Of a stretch of 64,000 nucleotides of DNA, positions 43,152 to 52,633 are shown one piece after another. How positions within the stretch are numbered: the first letter of the stretch is position 1; every line of letters begins with the position of its first letter. Source of the stretch: Desulforamulus ruminis DSM 2154. Its GTDB lineage: Bacteria > Bacillota > Desulfotomaculia > Desulfotomaculales > Desulfotomaculaceae. Under the pieces are notes generated by a model, which had not been told where the DNA came from, searched no databases, and was given only the letters and a program-made list of their open reading frames with translations. Location: positions 2,094,120 to 2,158,119 of the forward strand of contig NC_015589.1 of the NCBI RefSeq assembly GCF_000215085.1. Reading direction: 5' to 3'. A program made the translations under genes and the position numbers.

Positions 43152-44901
43152 GGTTTTTCTCCTTTTGCTGTCTCTCTTCGGTAAATCCTTCTATCTCCAA
43201 GGTTTCGGGATGGAGCAAAACACCGTAGTCCTCTTTGGCCTGCTCCAGGGTAATAAACTCATTTTTTACATCCAGGGCCACCTTTTCGGCCGGTCGTTGG
43301 AAGGGATCCCCGTAGCCGCCGCCGGTGGCGGTTACCAGCCGGGCCACATCGTTTTTATGGAGCGGAAAGCGGGCGTATTTGCCAAAGGGACCGGCCTTTT
43401 CGCCGCCGGCTTTGATAATGCTGAAGGAATTCTCCGATCCCGCTTTTCCCCCGTTAAAGCCCCAGGGCAGGTATTTATGCCGTCCAAAGGTAGCCGTAAT
43501 AAACTGATTGTCCGTTAAAGCCCGGTAAGCGCGGATGCATCCGGAGCCCCCCCGGTATTCTCCCGCCCCGGCCCCGTCGGCCCGGAAGCTGTATTCGTCC
43601 ACCATGACGCCGTAGCTGGTTTCGGCCACTTCCACGGGCACGTTAAAGGTTTCGCCGTCACCCAAACAAAACTGACCGGCCTCTCCGTCCTTGCCCTGAC
43701 CGGCACCCCAACCGCCGGCAGTGGGCTCCACAATTAAGAAGGGGTCCCGGGTATCCGGGTGTGTACCCGAAAGCACCAGCCCGCATACCGAAAGCAGGTG
43801 ACCTGCGGTGAGCCGGTGCGGCAGCACCGGCGCCAGGGCCTGCCAGATTAAGTCCGCACCGTACAGCATGGTCTCCCAATAGGTAGAGACTGCCGCCGGC
43901 CGCTGGCAGGAAAAAATGGACCCTTGATCGGAAATAACCTCCAGGGGACGGAAAATGCCGTCATTGACATCCTGGGAAGGATTGGTAATGGCCATAAAAA
44001 CAATCCGTACGGCGGAAACCAGGGCGGCATAGGAGCAGTTGACCGGTCCCAGCACCTGGGGGTGACTGCCGCGAAAATCACAAATAAATTTTTCGTCGGT
44101 AATGGTAACCTTGACCTGGACTTTTAACGGTCCGTTGCCCAGGCCGTCGTCGTCAATATAGTCAACCACCTCATAGGTCCCTTTGGGCAGTTGGGCCAGT
44201 TGTTTGCGGGTCATTTTCTCGCCGTTATCCAGCAGGCGATCAATGGAAGCCATGACCATCTCCTTGCCGTATTTATCGCAAAGCTCGATAAAACGTCTTT
44301 CACCGGTGCGCAGTCCGGCAATCTGGGCCCACATGTCCCCCAGGGAGAGATCCGGGAAGCGTACATTGGCCGCGATAATATCCACCAGGGCCTGGTTCAA
44401 TCTGCCCTCATCGTAAATCTTGACGCAGGGGAATTGCAGGCCTTCCTGGAAAATCTCGGTGGAATCGGTGGTCCAGGAACCGGGGTCCTTGCCCCCCACC
44501 TCGGTCCAGTGGGCTTTATTAGCCGAAAAAGCCACCAGTTCCCCCTGATAGAATATGGGCAATACCAGACCCACGTCCGAAAGGTGGGACCCGCCCCCCA
44601 CATAGGGATCATTAATGATGATAATATCTCCGGGTTTGAGCCCTTCCGGACCAAACTTGGCAATGGTCTCTTTGACCATAAAGGTCAGCAGCCCGATAAA
44701 GCCGGTGGCCCCGTTGCCCTGGGTCAGCAGTTGCCCCTTAACGTCCGTCAGTCCGCTGGCATAGTCCAATACTTCATAAATAATGGGACTCATGGAGGTG
44801 CGGGCCAAGGCGTAAAACATTTCTTCGCCGATGGCAATCAGCGAGTCCTTGACAATATCCAGCGCAAAGGTGTCAATGGGTTCATTTACGGTTTGACTCA
44901 T
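43132..44901 (-). CDS. hyuB: Hydantoinase B / oxoprolinase family subunit
   Basis: 589 residues. HyuB signatures: IGEEMFYALARTSMSPIIYEV, GDIIIINDPYVGGGSHLSDV, HWTEVGGKDPGS, GGWGAGQGKDGE and FGRHKYLPWGFNGGKAGSEN. With HyuA it forms an ATP-dependent hydrolase acting on cyclic amides such as hydantoins or 5-oxoproline; acetone or acetophenone carboxylases are related. It starts 2 bp after the hyuA stop. The C-terminal ~50 residues end in a basic, polar tail. Substrate choice between the subfamilies cannot be made by eye. Confidence 0.9.
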   Translation of the reverse strand: MSQTVNEPIDTFALDIVKDSLIAIGEEMFYALARTSMSPIIYEVLDYASGLTDVKGQLLTQGNGATGFIGLLTFMVKETIAKFGPEGLKPGDIIIINDPYVGGGSHLSDVGLVLPIFYQGELVAFSANKAHWTEVGGKDPGSWTTDSTEIFQEGLQFPCVKIYDEGRLNQALVDIIAANVRFPDLSLGDMWAQIAGLRTGERRFIELCDKYGKEMVMASIDRLLDNGEKMTRKQLAQLPKGTYEVVDYIDDDGLGNGPLKVQVKVTITDEKFICDFRGSHPQVLGPVNCSYAALVSAVRIVFMAITNPSQDVNDGIFRPLEVISDQGSIFSCQRPAAVSTYWETMLYGADLIWQALAPVLPHRLTAGHLLSVCGLVLSGTHPDTRDPFLIVEPTAGGWGAGQGKDGEAGQFCLGDGETFNVPVEVAETSYGVMVDEYSFRADGAGAGEYRGGSGCIRAYRALTDNQFITATFGRHKYLPWGFNGGKAGSENSFSIIKAGGEKAGPFGKYARFPLHKNDVARLVTATGGGYGDPFQRPAEKVALDVKNEFITLEQAKEDYGVLLHPETLEIEGFTEERQQKEKNRGNCNH

Positions 44902-44903
44902 AA

Positions 44904-46946
44904 TTACACCCCCGTTCCAATGATTAAATTGCCGTAGAGGTCCACGGTTAAGGTTTGTCCCGGATAAATCACCGTGGAAGCGGAGGGCTCCTCCACAATG
45001 GCCGGTCCTTCAAGGGTTATATTGGCAGCCAGCTTGTCCCGGTCGTAAACCCTTGTCTCCAGCCAACCGGCTCCCTCATAAAGCACCGGGCGGGTTTCCA
45101 GCAGCGCCTCCGCCGCCGTGCCCGCGGTATTTTGCAGCTTATAAAATTCCGGCTTCTGCACCCGGCCAAAGGCTACCAGGTGCAGGTTCACAATTTGGGT
45201 TTGCGCCCCTTCCAGTTTAAAGGTGTAGTAATGCTGGTGCAGTTCGTGGAAGCGCCGCACCATTTCCTGTATCGTCTCCTGGTCCCATTCCCGGTCCGGA
45301 ACCGGCACCTTTACGGTATGTTCCTGGCCCAGGTAGCGCATGTCCACAAATTTTGAGAAAACAATCTTCTCTTGCTCCATCTCCTGGGCCTGATATTCAG
45401 CCAGGGCCCGGGCTTCCATCTTCCGCCATTCTTCATTCAGTTCCTTCAGATCCAAGTCCTGAACCCTGCGAATATGGGTTTGAATATAATCGCTGCGCAG
45501 ATCGGTCATTAACATGCCCCAGGCGGAAAATACCGAAGCCGCCACCGGAATGATCACCTTGCCTACTCCCAGTTCCCTGGCCAGGGCCGCTGCGTGCATG
45601 GGGCCGCCTCCGCCAAAGGCAACCAGGGTAAATTCCCGGGGGTCGTAACCCTTTCTTACGGAGATCAGTTTCAGGGCATTAAGCATGTTGGCGTTGGCAA
45701 TACGAATGATGCCCAAGGCCGCTTCGTCAACGGGAATCTTAAAATGCCGGGCCACCTTCTCGTAAACCGCCCGGCTCACTTCCTCCAGGTTGACCTCATT
45801 ATCAAAATTCTTTGCCGACAGCCGGCCGGTCAGTAAACTGGCATCGGTGGTGGTAGGCTCGCTGCCGCCCCGGCCGTAGGCTACCGGTCCCGGCAAAGCG
45901 CCGGCGGACTGGGGTCCCACCCGAAGGGAGCCGGCATCGTCAATCCAGGCAATGGAACCGCCTCCGTTGCCGATTTCCACAATATCCACCACCGGAACTT
46001 TAATGGGATAACCGGCGGTACGATCGGTTTTTTCAATCTTATAATCGGTGGTGACCTTTACTTCACCCTTGTCAATTAGTGAGCATTTAGCCGTGGTGCC
46101 GCCAATATCAAAGGCAATGATATTTTTTTCTCCCAGCAGTTGTCCCAGCACCGCCGCCCCAAAAACCCCCGCCACCGGGCCGGATTCCACCATATTGATG
46201 GGAGTTTTCTTGGATTGAGCAAAGGTGGTGGTGCCGCCGTTGGACTGCATGATATACTTTTTGCCCTGGGCGCCGGTTTCCGCAAGCTTTGCTTCCAGAC
46301 GGTCAATATAGGATGAAGCAACGGGTTTAACGTAGGAATTCAGCACACAGGTGCTGGTACGCTCGTACTCGCGCCACTCCTTGGTCACCTCACAGGAAGC
46401 CGTTACGGCCACTTCCGGCCAGAGTTCCTTAATGATCTCCACGGTTTGCTGCTCATGAGCAGGGTTGGCGTAGGCATGCAGATAGGTTACGGCAATGGCC
46501 TCCACCTTTTCCTTTTTAAAGTACTCCACCGCCTGCTTCACCTGTTCTTTGTTCAAAGGAGTCAGTACTTCCCCCTTGTAATTAAGCCTCTCCTCCACTT
46601 CCTGCCGCAAATAACGGGGCACAAAGGGCCTGGGCTTTTCATAGCGAAGGTTGTAAAGATCCGGCCGGTTGCCTCGGCCCAGTTCTAAAACATCCCGAAA
46701 TCCCTTGGTTGTGATTAACCCGGTTTTTGCTCCTTTCCGCTCCGTAAGGGCATTAATGATCACTGTTGTGCCATGGATAAAGGCTTCCATCCCTTCCGGA
46801 TCAACGCCGCTGTCCTGAACCACATGGAGGACCCCCTGTTCAAAACGGGGAGGTGTGGTGTGGCTTTTGGCAATCCTGATTCTGCCCTGTTCATCAACAG
46901 CAACCAGATCCGTGAATGTTCCGCCGATATCAGTTGCTACCCGCAT
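44904..46946 (-). CDS. hyuA: Hydantoinase A / oxoprolinase family subunit
   Basis: 680 residues. The ATP-binding N-terminus RVATDIGGTFTDLVAVDEQG, FIHGTTVIINALTERKGAKTGL, FDIGGTTAKCSLIDKGE, VDIVEIGNGGGSIAWIDDAG and FGGGGPMHAAALARELGV are diagnostic HyuA motifs. It phosphorylates the cyclic amide or its intermediate while HyuB completes hydrolysis. ATG 46946 with AAAGGTGGG upstream. It is the first enzyme gene after the XRE-cupin regulator. Confidence 0.92.
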   Translation of the reverse strand: MRVATDIGGTFTDLVAVDEQGRIRIAKSHTTPPRFEQGVLHVVQDSGVDPEGMEAFIHGTTVIINALTERKGAKTGLITTKGFRDVLELGRGNRPDLYNLRYEKPRPFVPRYLRQEVEERLNYKGEVLTPLNKEQVKQAVEYFKKEKVEAIAVTYLHAYANPAHEQQTVEIIKELWPEVAVTASCEVTKEWREYERTSTCVLNSYVKPVASSYIDRLEAKLAETGAQGKKYIMQSNGGTTTFAQSKKTPINMVESGPVAGVFGAAVLGQLLGEKNIIAFDIGGTTAKCSLIDKGEVKVTTDYKIEKTDRTAGYPIKVPVVDIVEIGNGGGSIAWIDDAGSLRVGPQSAGALPGPVAYGRGGSEPTTTDASLLTGRLSAKNFDNEVNLEEVSRAVYEKVARHFKIPVDEAALGIIRIANANMLNALKLISVRKGYDPREFTLVAFGGGGPMHAAALARELGVGKVIIPVAASVFSAWGMLMTDLRSDYIQTHIRRVQDLDLKELNEEWRKMEARALAEYQAQEMEQEKIVFSKFVDMRYLGQEHTVKVPVPDREWDQETIQEMVRRFHELHQHYYTFKLEGAQTQIVNLHLVAFGRVQKPEFYKLQNTAGTAAEALLETRPVLYEGAGWLETRVYDRDKLAANITLEGPAIVEEPSASTVIYPGQTLTVDLYGNLIIGTGV

Positions 46947-46989
46947 CGTTACCCACCTTTCTTTGTTAGAAAATTATGCGCAGATCTTT

Positions 46990-47532
46990 TCAGAAAATTA
47001 ATGGTGTCAGTACGCTGATAATTTTTGAGTTATGTTCCAGGGGATTAACCCAAAAATGAGGTAAACTGGATGGATAGTGAATGGAATCTCCCTTTTGAAT
47101 CAAATATTCTTTGCCGTCAATATTAAAAATAACCGCTCCTTCCAGAACGTAGTTAAATTCTTCGCCGGGATGATTAAAAACCGTATCGTACTGTTTCCCC
47201 GGCGGCAGGATTACCAGCATGGGCTCTAATTTCTTCTCTGTAAAATCGCCGGCCAGGCGGACATATTCCGAACGGCAGCCTTCAATTTTAAAGGGTTGCT
47301 GTTCCTGAGCTTTAACCACAAAGGTATGGTTCTGGTAACTTTCAAAAAAGGTGGTGATGGGTACGTTAAAAGCGTCGGCGATTTTCTTTAAGGAGGTAAT
47401 GGCCAAGGAAGAGGTTCCTCGTTCTACCTGGGAGAGAAAACTAACGGATAATCCAGTCTTTACGCTTAATTCCTTCAAGGTTAAATTCTGCTGATTCCTT
47501 AACATCTGGATTTTCTCACAAATCTGATCCAT
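46990..47532 (-). CDS. XRE-family regulator with cupin sensor domain
   Basis: About 180 residues. HTH domain: LRNQQNLTLKELSVKTGLSVSFLSQVERGTSSLAITSLKKIADAF; C-terminal cupin: GEEFNYVLEGAVIFNIDGKEYLIQKGDSIHYPSSLPH. This architecture senses a small ligand through the cupin and controls a nearby catabolic operon. I place the start at the ATG 47532; the ATG at 47565 abuts an inverted repeat likely to be the operator and lacks a ribosome site. It heads the operon, 43 bp before hyuA. Confidence 0.88.
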   Translation of the reverse strand: MDQICEKIQMLRNQQNLTLKELSVKTGLSVSFLSQVERGTSSLAITSLKKIADAFNVPITTFFESYQNHTFVVKAQEQQPFKIEGCRSEYVRLAGDFTEKKLEPMLVILPPGKQYDTVFNHPGEEFNYVLEGAVIFNIDGKEYLIQKGDSIHYPSSLPHFWVNPLEHNSKIISVLTPLIF

Positions 47533-47565
47533 TTTCTGATTATTGCCCCCTGTCAAAGATGTCAT

Positions 47566-47586
47566 TTTGTCTAAACGCTGGACAAA
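47566..47586. promoter_or_regulatory. Inverted repeat at the XRE-cupin regulator promoter
   Basis: TTTGTC and GACAAA separated by 9 bp, just upstream of the regulator gene. Candidate autoregulatory operator. Confidence 0.5.
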
Positions 47587-47605
47587 TTACCGTATTACTA
47601 AATAA

Positions 47606-47625
47606 TTTTACACTATATGTGAAAA
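47606..47625. promoter_or_regulatory. Near-perfect 20-bp palindrome upstream of the regulator gene
   Basis: TTTTACACTATATGTGAAAA, two-fold symmetric with one mismatch per half-site. It lies about 75 bp upstream of the chosen start, a plausible second operator. Confidence 0.5.
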
Positions 47626-47710
47626 TTTTCTAGTCCTATGGTAACAATTTCAGAATTGTATTTTGTATTCTTTTTTGTCACAACCTCCAATTTATCGACA
47701 CTATCCTACA

Positions 47711-47746
47711 AAAAAACACATCCCGGATGTAAATTCCGGGATGTGT
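47711..47746 (-). terminator. Terminator after the DUF2238 operon
   Basis: ACACATCCCGGA pairs with TCCGGGATGTGT; on the minus strand it is followed by TTTTTTTG. It is 21 bp past the stop codon at 47767. Confidence 0.85.
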
Positions 47747-47766
47747 CCACATCTTACAAAAAAAGT

Positions 47767-48381
47767 TCAATCCTTTATCTTTATGCGATCAAGATGCCAA
47801 TCATGTAGTTTGCTGAAAAGGGTTAAGGCTGCAACCGCCCCGCAAAGGGCTAAAAACATATCCCACTGGGTGTCCCAAACATCTCCCTGGGTGCCCAGAA
47901 AAGCTTCGGCAGCAGTCCCTGTAGCCACTGCCACCCACCACTCAAGCAACTCGTAAAAAGCACTGACGGAAAGACAAATACTGAGCACCATAAAAAAGAG
48001 TCCCGGGCCTTTTCTAAAAGGAGAAAGCCGCAGGAGAATCTCCCGGGCGATTAACGCCGGCACAAAGCCCTGGGCAAAATGCCCTACCCGGTCGTAGTGA
48101 TTGCGGGTTAAATCAAAGGTATCCCTAATCCAGTTAAAAAGGGGCACCTGGGCATAGGTGTAATGCCCTCCCACCATCAGGAGAATCATATGGGCGGCAA
48201 TGAATAGATAAATCAGACCGGTAAATTTAAATCTGCGGTAGGTGGCTGCCAGGATACTTAAACCGATCAGGACCGGCAGGACCTCCAAAAACCAGGTAAA
48301 CCGGTCTCTGGGATAAATGCCGGACCAGATAAAAACCATAAAGACCAGGAAAAGTAGGAAAACTAAAAACTTCCTGTTCAT
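47767..48381 (-). CDS. DUF2238 (YjdF-like) membrane protein
   Basis: 204 residues with five to six hydrophobic helices. Family features: DLTRNHYDRVGHFAQGFVPA and SAFYELLEWWVAVATG, with GDVWDTQWDMFLALCGA. The conserved His/Asp/Glu residues in membrane loops suggest a metal site or ion path, but the function is unknown. It lies downstream of the GDYXXLXY gene with a 38-bp gap, probably in one operon with it and the DUF2157 gene. Confidence 0.85.
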   Translation of the reverse strand: MNRKFLVFLLFLVFMVFIWSGIYPRDRFTWFLEVLPVLIGLSILAATYRRFKFTGLIYLFIAAHMILLMVGGHYTYAQVPLFNWIRDTFDLTRNHYDRVGHFAQGFVPALIAREILLRLSPFRKGPGLFFMVLSICLSVSAFYELLEWWVAVATGTAAEAFLGTQGDVWDTQWDMFLALCGAVAALTLFSKLHDWHLDRIKIKD

Positions 48382-48419
48382 TTTTTTCTCCCTTCAAAGG
48401 GGTCCGAGGAAAACCTTTT

Positions 48420-48932
48420 TTATTCAACCTGAATCAGATAGGCATAGCCCTTGAATACCTTCACCCGGGCGGTTAGCTCTCCCTGCCGGGATTTTTCCTC
48501 CAGTTCCGTTCCGGTGTTTTCGGGCACAAAGAATTTATCCAGGCTGTAGTCAACATGAGCCACGTCCTGACCCTCTTGATTCTTGGTGATATATTGGATT
48601 TTACCCTTGAGATAATACCCTGTTTCCGGCTCCTTTATCTGTATGCTGTCCACATCGTAATGGTTCCCGGTCTTTTTCAAAACCACATAAAGGTCCTTGT
48701 TCTGAAAGGAATCTTTTTGAAACTCAGCGGGGAATCTGGACACCGGAATATCCGAGATTTGGTAATTCAATACCACATGGTCTCCCCGCAGCAAATCCCG
48801 GGGATCATAGGGCGCTGTCTGCAATAGGATCTCCTGGCCCAACCACAAGGTGGCCAGGGGCTTGATGCAGAGGCCCAGCAGGATCAGGATCGGTATCAGT
48901 GAGGCAATGAAATATTTCCGTTTATTGTCCAA
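48420..48932 (-). CDS. GDYXXLXY-motif membrane-anchored protein
   Basis: 170 residues. One N-terminal TM helix (FIASLIPILILLGLCIKPLA), then an external domain with PYDPRDLLRGDHVVLNY, the GDYxxLxY-type motif (here GDHVVLNY), and a C-terminal segment (LTARVKVFKGYAYLIQVE). Members are routinely encoded next to DUF2157 proteins, as here, where the genes overlap by 11 bp. Function unknown; probably a partner in an envelope complex. Confidence 0.85.
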   Translation of the reverse strand: MDNKRKYFIASLIPILILLGLCIKPLATLWLGQEILLQTAPYDPRDLLRGDHVVLNYQISDIPVSRFPAEFQKDSFQNKDLYVVLKKTGNHYDVDSIQIKEPETGYYLKGKIQYITKNQEGQDVAHVDYSLDKFFVPENTGTELEEKSRQGELTARVKVFKGYAYLIQVE

Positions 48933-50028
48933 CGCCCAGTCCCCCCTTCTTTCTTCTCAACCGTTCAAAATAGTAACCAAAGCCTAAAAGCAGCAGGCCG
49001 CCTAAGATAAAGAAAGCGGATTTGGGCATAAAGTCAATGAAGGTATCGACGTAATAACGGAAGATGATGGCACAGATGAAAACTAGTGCCGTCAAGTTTT
49101 CCTTCCGGGTCAGGTATAACAGGTAGATCATCAGGGCCACTGCAAAAACACTGCTGGCAAGACGGCCTGCGGCGAGGTCGAGCTGCAGGCCGGGATAAAG
49201 AGGCCCCCGCCACATTTCCGGCAGTGTAAGAAACAAGCCTGCCACCCCCATCACGAGAGTGCCCTGGAGGCGGTAGACCGCCGTATTCATTTTTAGAGGC
49301 AAGTAATACAGGGCCAGCCCCAGGCCGAAGAACAGCAGACCAATATAAAACTGGTCCATATCCAAGACATGGGTTAAAAGCAGCACCGCATCCAAGGTAA
49401 TCAGGTTAATAAAGAACAGGATCATCCGGGAATGGTCCAAATACCGGTTGCAGTAATAAAGCGCCGGGATCAAGGCCAGGATCATATAAGGGTATCCATC
49501 CAGGGCAAAATAACCGCTGACATAGATGATGACCAGCACACAGGTAAAAAGATAGACCAGCTTATCCCTGAACAAAGCCGCTATGGGGAAAGCTCCCAGT
49601 GCCCACAGTAAAAACGCGCCGGTAAAATGGCCGCCGAAGTTAAACATCTGCCCAATTAGGAAGATGCCGGCCCCATAGGTTAACACCCCGATGTACAAAA
49701 GGCTTTTGCTTGTTTTGGGATAAGGGCCGGATATTTGATAACTAGCCAGCATGGCCCCCAGGAAGACTGCCAAAATAATGGATAATTTGGCAGCCTTACC
49801 TAGTTCGGCCCAGTTGGATGCAATGAAGGACAATATCCCGAGGCCAACCAGCAGGGCTCCGATGGTCAGCATGATCCGGATAAAACTAAGCCCCTGCTTT
49901 GTTTCGTAATCGGTCAGCATCTGAAGTTTTTGCTCTTCTGAAATAACGCCCCTTTCCTGCTGGTATTGCAATTCCCGGTCCAGGAATTGCAATTGCTCTC
50001 TGGTCAATTGCCTTTTCAATCTTTTCAA
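48922..50028 (-). CDS. DUF2157 membrane protein
   Basis: 368 residues. A cytosolic N-terminus (LTREQLQFLDRELQYQQERG, VISEEQKLQMLTDY) is followed by about ten hydrophobic helices; FIASNWAELGKAAKLSIIL is the family's signature loop. It is transcribed ahead of the GDYXXLXY gene, and starts 23 bp after the P-type ATPase stop. Function unknown; a transporter-like or enzyme-scaffold role has not been shown. Confidence 0.85.
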   Translation of the reverse strand: MKRLKRQLTREQLQFLDRELQYQQERGVISEEQKLQMLTDYETKQGLSFIRIMLTIGALLVGLGILSFIASNWAELGKAAKLSIILAVFLGAMLASYQISGPYPKTSKSLLYIGVLTYGAGIFLIGQMFNFGGHFTGAFLLWALGAFPIAALFRDKLVYLFTCVLVIIYVSGYFALDGYPYMILALIPALYYCNRYLDHSRMILFFINLITLDAVLLLTHVLDMDQFYIGLLFFGLGLALYYLPLKMNTAVYRLQGTLVMGVAGLFLTLPEMWRGPLYPGLQLDLAAGRLASSVFAVALMIYLLYLTRKENLTALVFICAIIFRYYVDTFIDFMPKSAFFILGGLLLLGFGYYFERLRRKKGGLGVGQ

Positions 50029-50050
50029 CGCCCTTCAGTCAATTTTTCTT

Positions 50051-52633
50051 TTAGTTGCTATGGCGCAACCGGGCAATCCATTTTTGGACTTCAATAAAGC
50101 CCAGCATGACCAGGCAAAGCCCCAGAATGGTCAGCCACTGGACGGCATCCAGGGGAACCAATCCAAACAGATTGCGCACAGGTGGAATAATCATGACCAT
50201 GATTTGCAGCATGGCAGAGCCAAAAAAGGCCAGCCATAACATGGGATGTTCTTTCACTTTAATGGAAAAAATACTGTGCCGTTCGCTTTGGAATCCGATG
50301 CAGGCAAAGAGCTGCGCCAAGGACAGCGTCAGAAATGCCATGGTGGTGCCCACAATGCCTTTGCCCCCCAGAACGTAGGCGGCAAGAGTTAGAATGGCTT
50401 CCGCAGCGCCTACAATCACAATGGAGCGCCAGTCACGTCCGGTAAAGAAGGGCAGTTTGCTGTCCCGGGGCTTTCTGTCCATAATATCCTTTTCCGCCGG
50501 TTCAACCCCCAGGGCCAGGGCCGGAAAAGCATCGGTCACCAGGTTAATCCATAAAATGTGTATGGGCGCCAGCAAGTGCCATCCAGCCATGGTGGCGGTT
50601 AAAATGGCCAAAACCTCGCCGGCGTTGCAGGAAAGCAAAAAGCGCACGGTTTTATGGATGTTGTTGAAAATGCGCCGCCCTTCCTTTACCGCCGTCACAA
50701 TAGTGGCAAAATTATCGTCGGTAAGCACCATGTCGGAGGCCCCCTTGGATACGTCGGTGCCGGTGATGCCCATGCCTACGCCGATGTCGGCGGCTTTAAG
50801 GGCCGGAGCATCGTTCACGCCGTCTCCGGTCATGGCCACCACTTGGCCGCGTTTCTGCCATGCCGCCACAATGCGGGTTTTATGCTCCGGTGCTACCCGG
50901 GCATACACGCCGATCCGGTCCACCTGCCGGTCCAAATCCTCCTCGGACATTTTCTCCAATTCCGCACCTAAAAGGGCTTTTCGTCCATCGGACAAAATGC
51001 CTAAGTCCTCGGCAATGGCCACGGCGGTAATCTTATGGTCGCCGGTAATCATCACCGGAAGAATCCCCGCATGGCGGCAAACGTCGATGGCCTCCCGGGC
51101 CTCCGGACGGGAGGGGTCAATCATGCCTGCCAGCCCGCAAAAGGTTAACTGGCTCTCCACCGCCCCGGCATCCGTAAAGTCCGCCGCTGGAGCGTCTTTA
51201 TAGGCAAAAGCCAATACCCGCAGGGCTTGTTTGGCCATCTCTTCGTTGACCTTTTCGATTTCCAGGCGTCTTTCAGCATCCAAAGGAACCGCACCGCCGC
51301 CGGAACGATGTTCCTGCACACAGCGGTTAAGCAAAACATCCGGCGCTCCTTTGACAAAGATGCGCATTCCCTCTCCGGAGGGATGTTCCACCGCCACCGT
51401 TGAAAGCTTCCGCTCGGAGTCAAAGGGAATTTCTCCCATGCGCTTGCGTAACCGGACCTCTTCGGCGCTCCAATGCTGTTCCTTAAGGATGTAATCAATT
51501 AAAGCCGTCTCGGTGGGGTCGCCCAGGGGTTTGTTGTTTTCATCCAGTTTCGAGTCGTTGCAGTGTCCCATGGCGTCACATAACAGTTCCGTATCTTCAC
51601 TCCAAATTTTCTTAACGGTCATGCGATTTTGGGTAAGGGTCCCGGTCTTATCAGAACAGATAACCTGTGTGGAACCCAGGGTCTCCACCGCAGGCAGACG
51701 ACGGATAATGGCTCCCCGTCCGGCCATACGGGACATGCCCATGGCCAGCACAATGGTAACCACCGCCACCATCCCTTCCGGAATGGCCGCCACGGCAAGA
51801 GACACCGCCGTAAGGAACATCTCCAGCGGTTCTCTGCCGCCTAAGAGGCCTATACCAAAAATCACCGCCGCAATACAAATGACACCCACTGAAATCACGT
51901 TGGAAATTTGATTCAGTTTTCTTTGCAAAGGAGTGATTTCTTTCCGGGTGGAGGCCAATTGTCCGGCAATGGCTCCCATTTGCGTATTCATGCCGGTGGC
52001 AATCACTACGCCGCTGCCTCGCCCATAGGTAACGTTGGTGCCCATGTGCGTCATGTTTAACCGGTCTCCTAAGGCAGCCTCAGGATCATCCAAGGAGTCG
52101 CTGATTTTTTCCACCGGAACCGATTCCCCGGTGAGCGCCGATTCTTCTACCTTCAGGGAGGCGCTTTCAATCAACCGAAGGTCGGCAGGAATGCTGTCTC
52201 CCGCTTCCAGCAGGACCACATCCCCTACCACCAGGTCCGCAGCCGCAACCTTGGCCACCGCGCCGTCACGCAGTACCCGGGCGGTAGGAGCCGCCATTTG
52301 TTTCAAAGCTTCCAGAGCCGCTTCAGCCTTGCTTTCCTGAATGGTGCCCAGAATGGCGTTTAAAAGAATCACTACCGCAATAATGGCAGAATCCACCCAT
52401 TCGCCAAGAACGCCGGATATGGCCGCAGCGGCGATAAGCACCCAGATCATGAGATCCGCAAACTGAGTTAGGAATATAGAGAACAGTGTTTTCCTTTTTC
52501 CTTCCTCCAGCTTGTTGGGACCGTTCTGTACCAACCGGCGTTCAGCCTCGGCGTTGGTTAATCCCTCTGTTCCGCTTTGCAAGCTATCCAGTACTTCTCG
52601 GGTTGAGAGAATATGCCATCCTTTTTGTTCCAA
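50051..52633 (-). CDS. P2A-type calcium-transporting ATPase
   Basis: About 860 residues. Phosphorylation site SDKTGTLTQNRM, ion-site helix AIPEGMVAVVTIVLAMGMSR, phosphatase loop LTGESVPVEK, hinge MTGDGVNDAPALKAADIGVG, and C-terminal helices with HILWINLVTDAFPALALGVEP. This is the SERCA/PMCA-like pump that exports Ca2+ (or Mn2+). The start is uncertain: GTG 52645 or TTG 52633; the latter sits 8 nt beyond AAAGGTGG and is used here. It leads a run of four same-strand genes. Confidence 0.93.
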   Translation of the reverse strand: MEQKGWHILSTREVLDSLQSGTEGLTNAEAERRLVQNGPNKLEEGKRKTLFSIFLTQFADLMIWVLIAAAAISGVLGEWVDSAIIAVVILLNAILGTIQESKAEAALEALKQMAAPTARVLRDGAVAKVAAADLVVGDVVLLEAGDSIPADLRLIESASLKVEESALTGESVPVEKISDSLDDPEAALGDRLNMTHMGTNVTYGRGSGVVIATGMNTQMGAIAGQLASTRKEITPLQRKLNQISNVISVGVICIAAVIFGIGLLGGREPLEMFLTAVSLAVAAIPEGMVAVVTIVLAMGMSRMAGRGAIIRRLPAVETLGSTQVICSDKTGTLTQNRMTVKKIWSEDTELLCDAMGHCNDSKLDENNKPLGDPTETALIDYILKEQHWSAEEVRLRKRMGEIPFDSERKLSTVAVEHPSGEGMRIFVKGAPDVLLNRCVQEHRSGGGAVPLDAERRLEIEKVNEEMAKQALRVLAFAYKDAPAADFTDAGAVESQLTFCGLAGMIDPSRPEAREAIDVCRHAGILPVMITGDHKITAVAIAEDLGILSDGRKALLGAELEKMSEEDLDRQVDRIGVYARVAPEHKTRIVAAWQKRGQVVAMTGDGVNDAPALKAADIGVGMGITGTDVSKGASDMVLTDDNFATIVTAVKEGRRIFNNIHKTVRFLLSCNAGEVLAILTATMAGWHLLAPIHILWINLVTDAFPALALGVEPAEKDIMDRKPRDSKLPFFTGRDWRSIVIVGAAEAILTLAAYVLGGKGIVGTTMAFLTLSLAQLFACIGFQSERHSIFSIKVKEHPMLWLAFFGSAMLQIMVMIIPPVRNLFGLVPLDAVQWLTILGLCLVMLGFIEVQKWIARLRHSN

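Noticed and set aside
50394..51203. 269-codon plus-strand open frame opposite the P-type ATPase
   Set aside because: Antisense shadow of a strongly conserved gene; Ser/Ala-rich composition without motifs.
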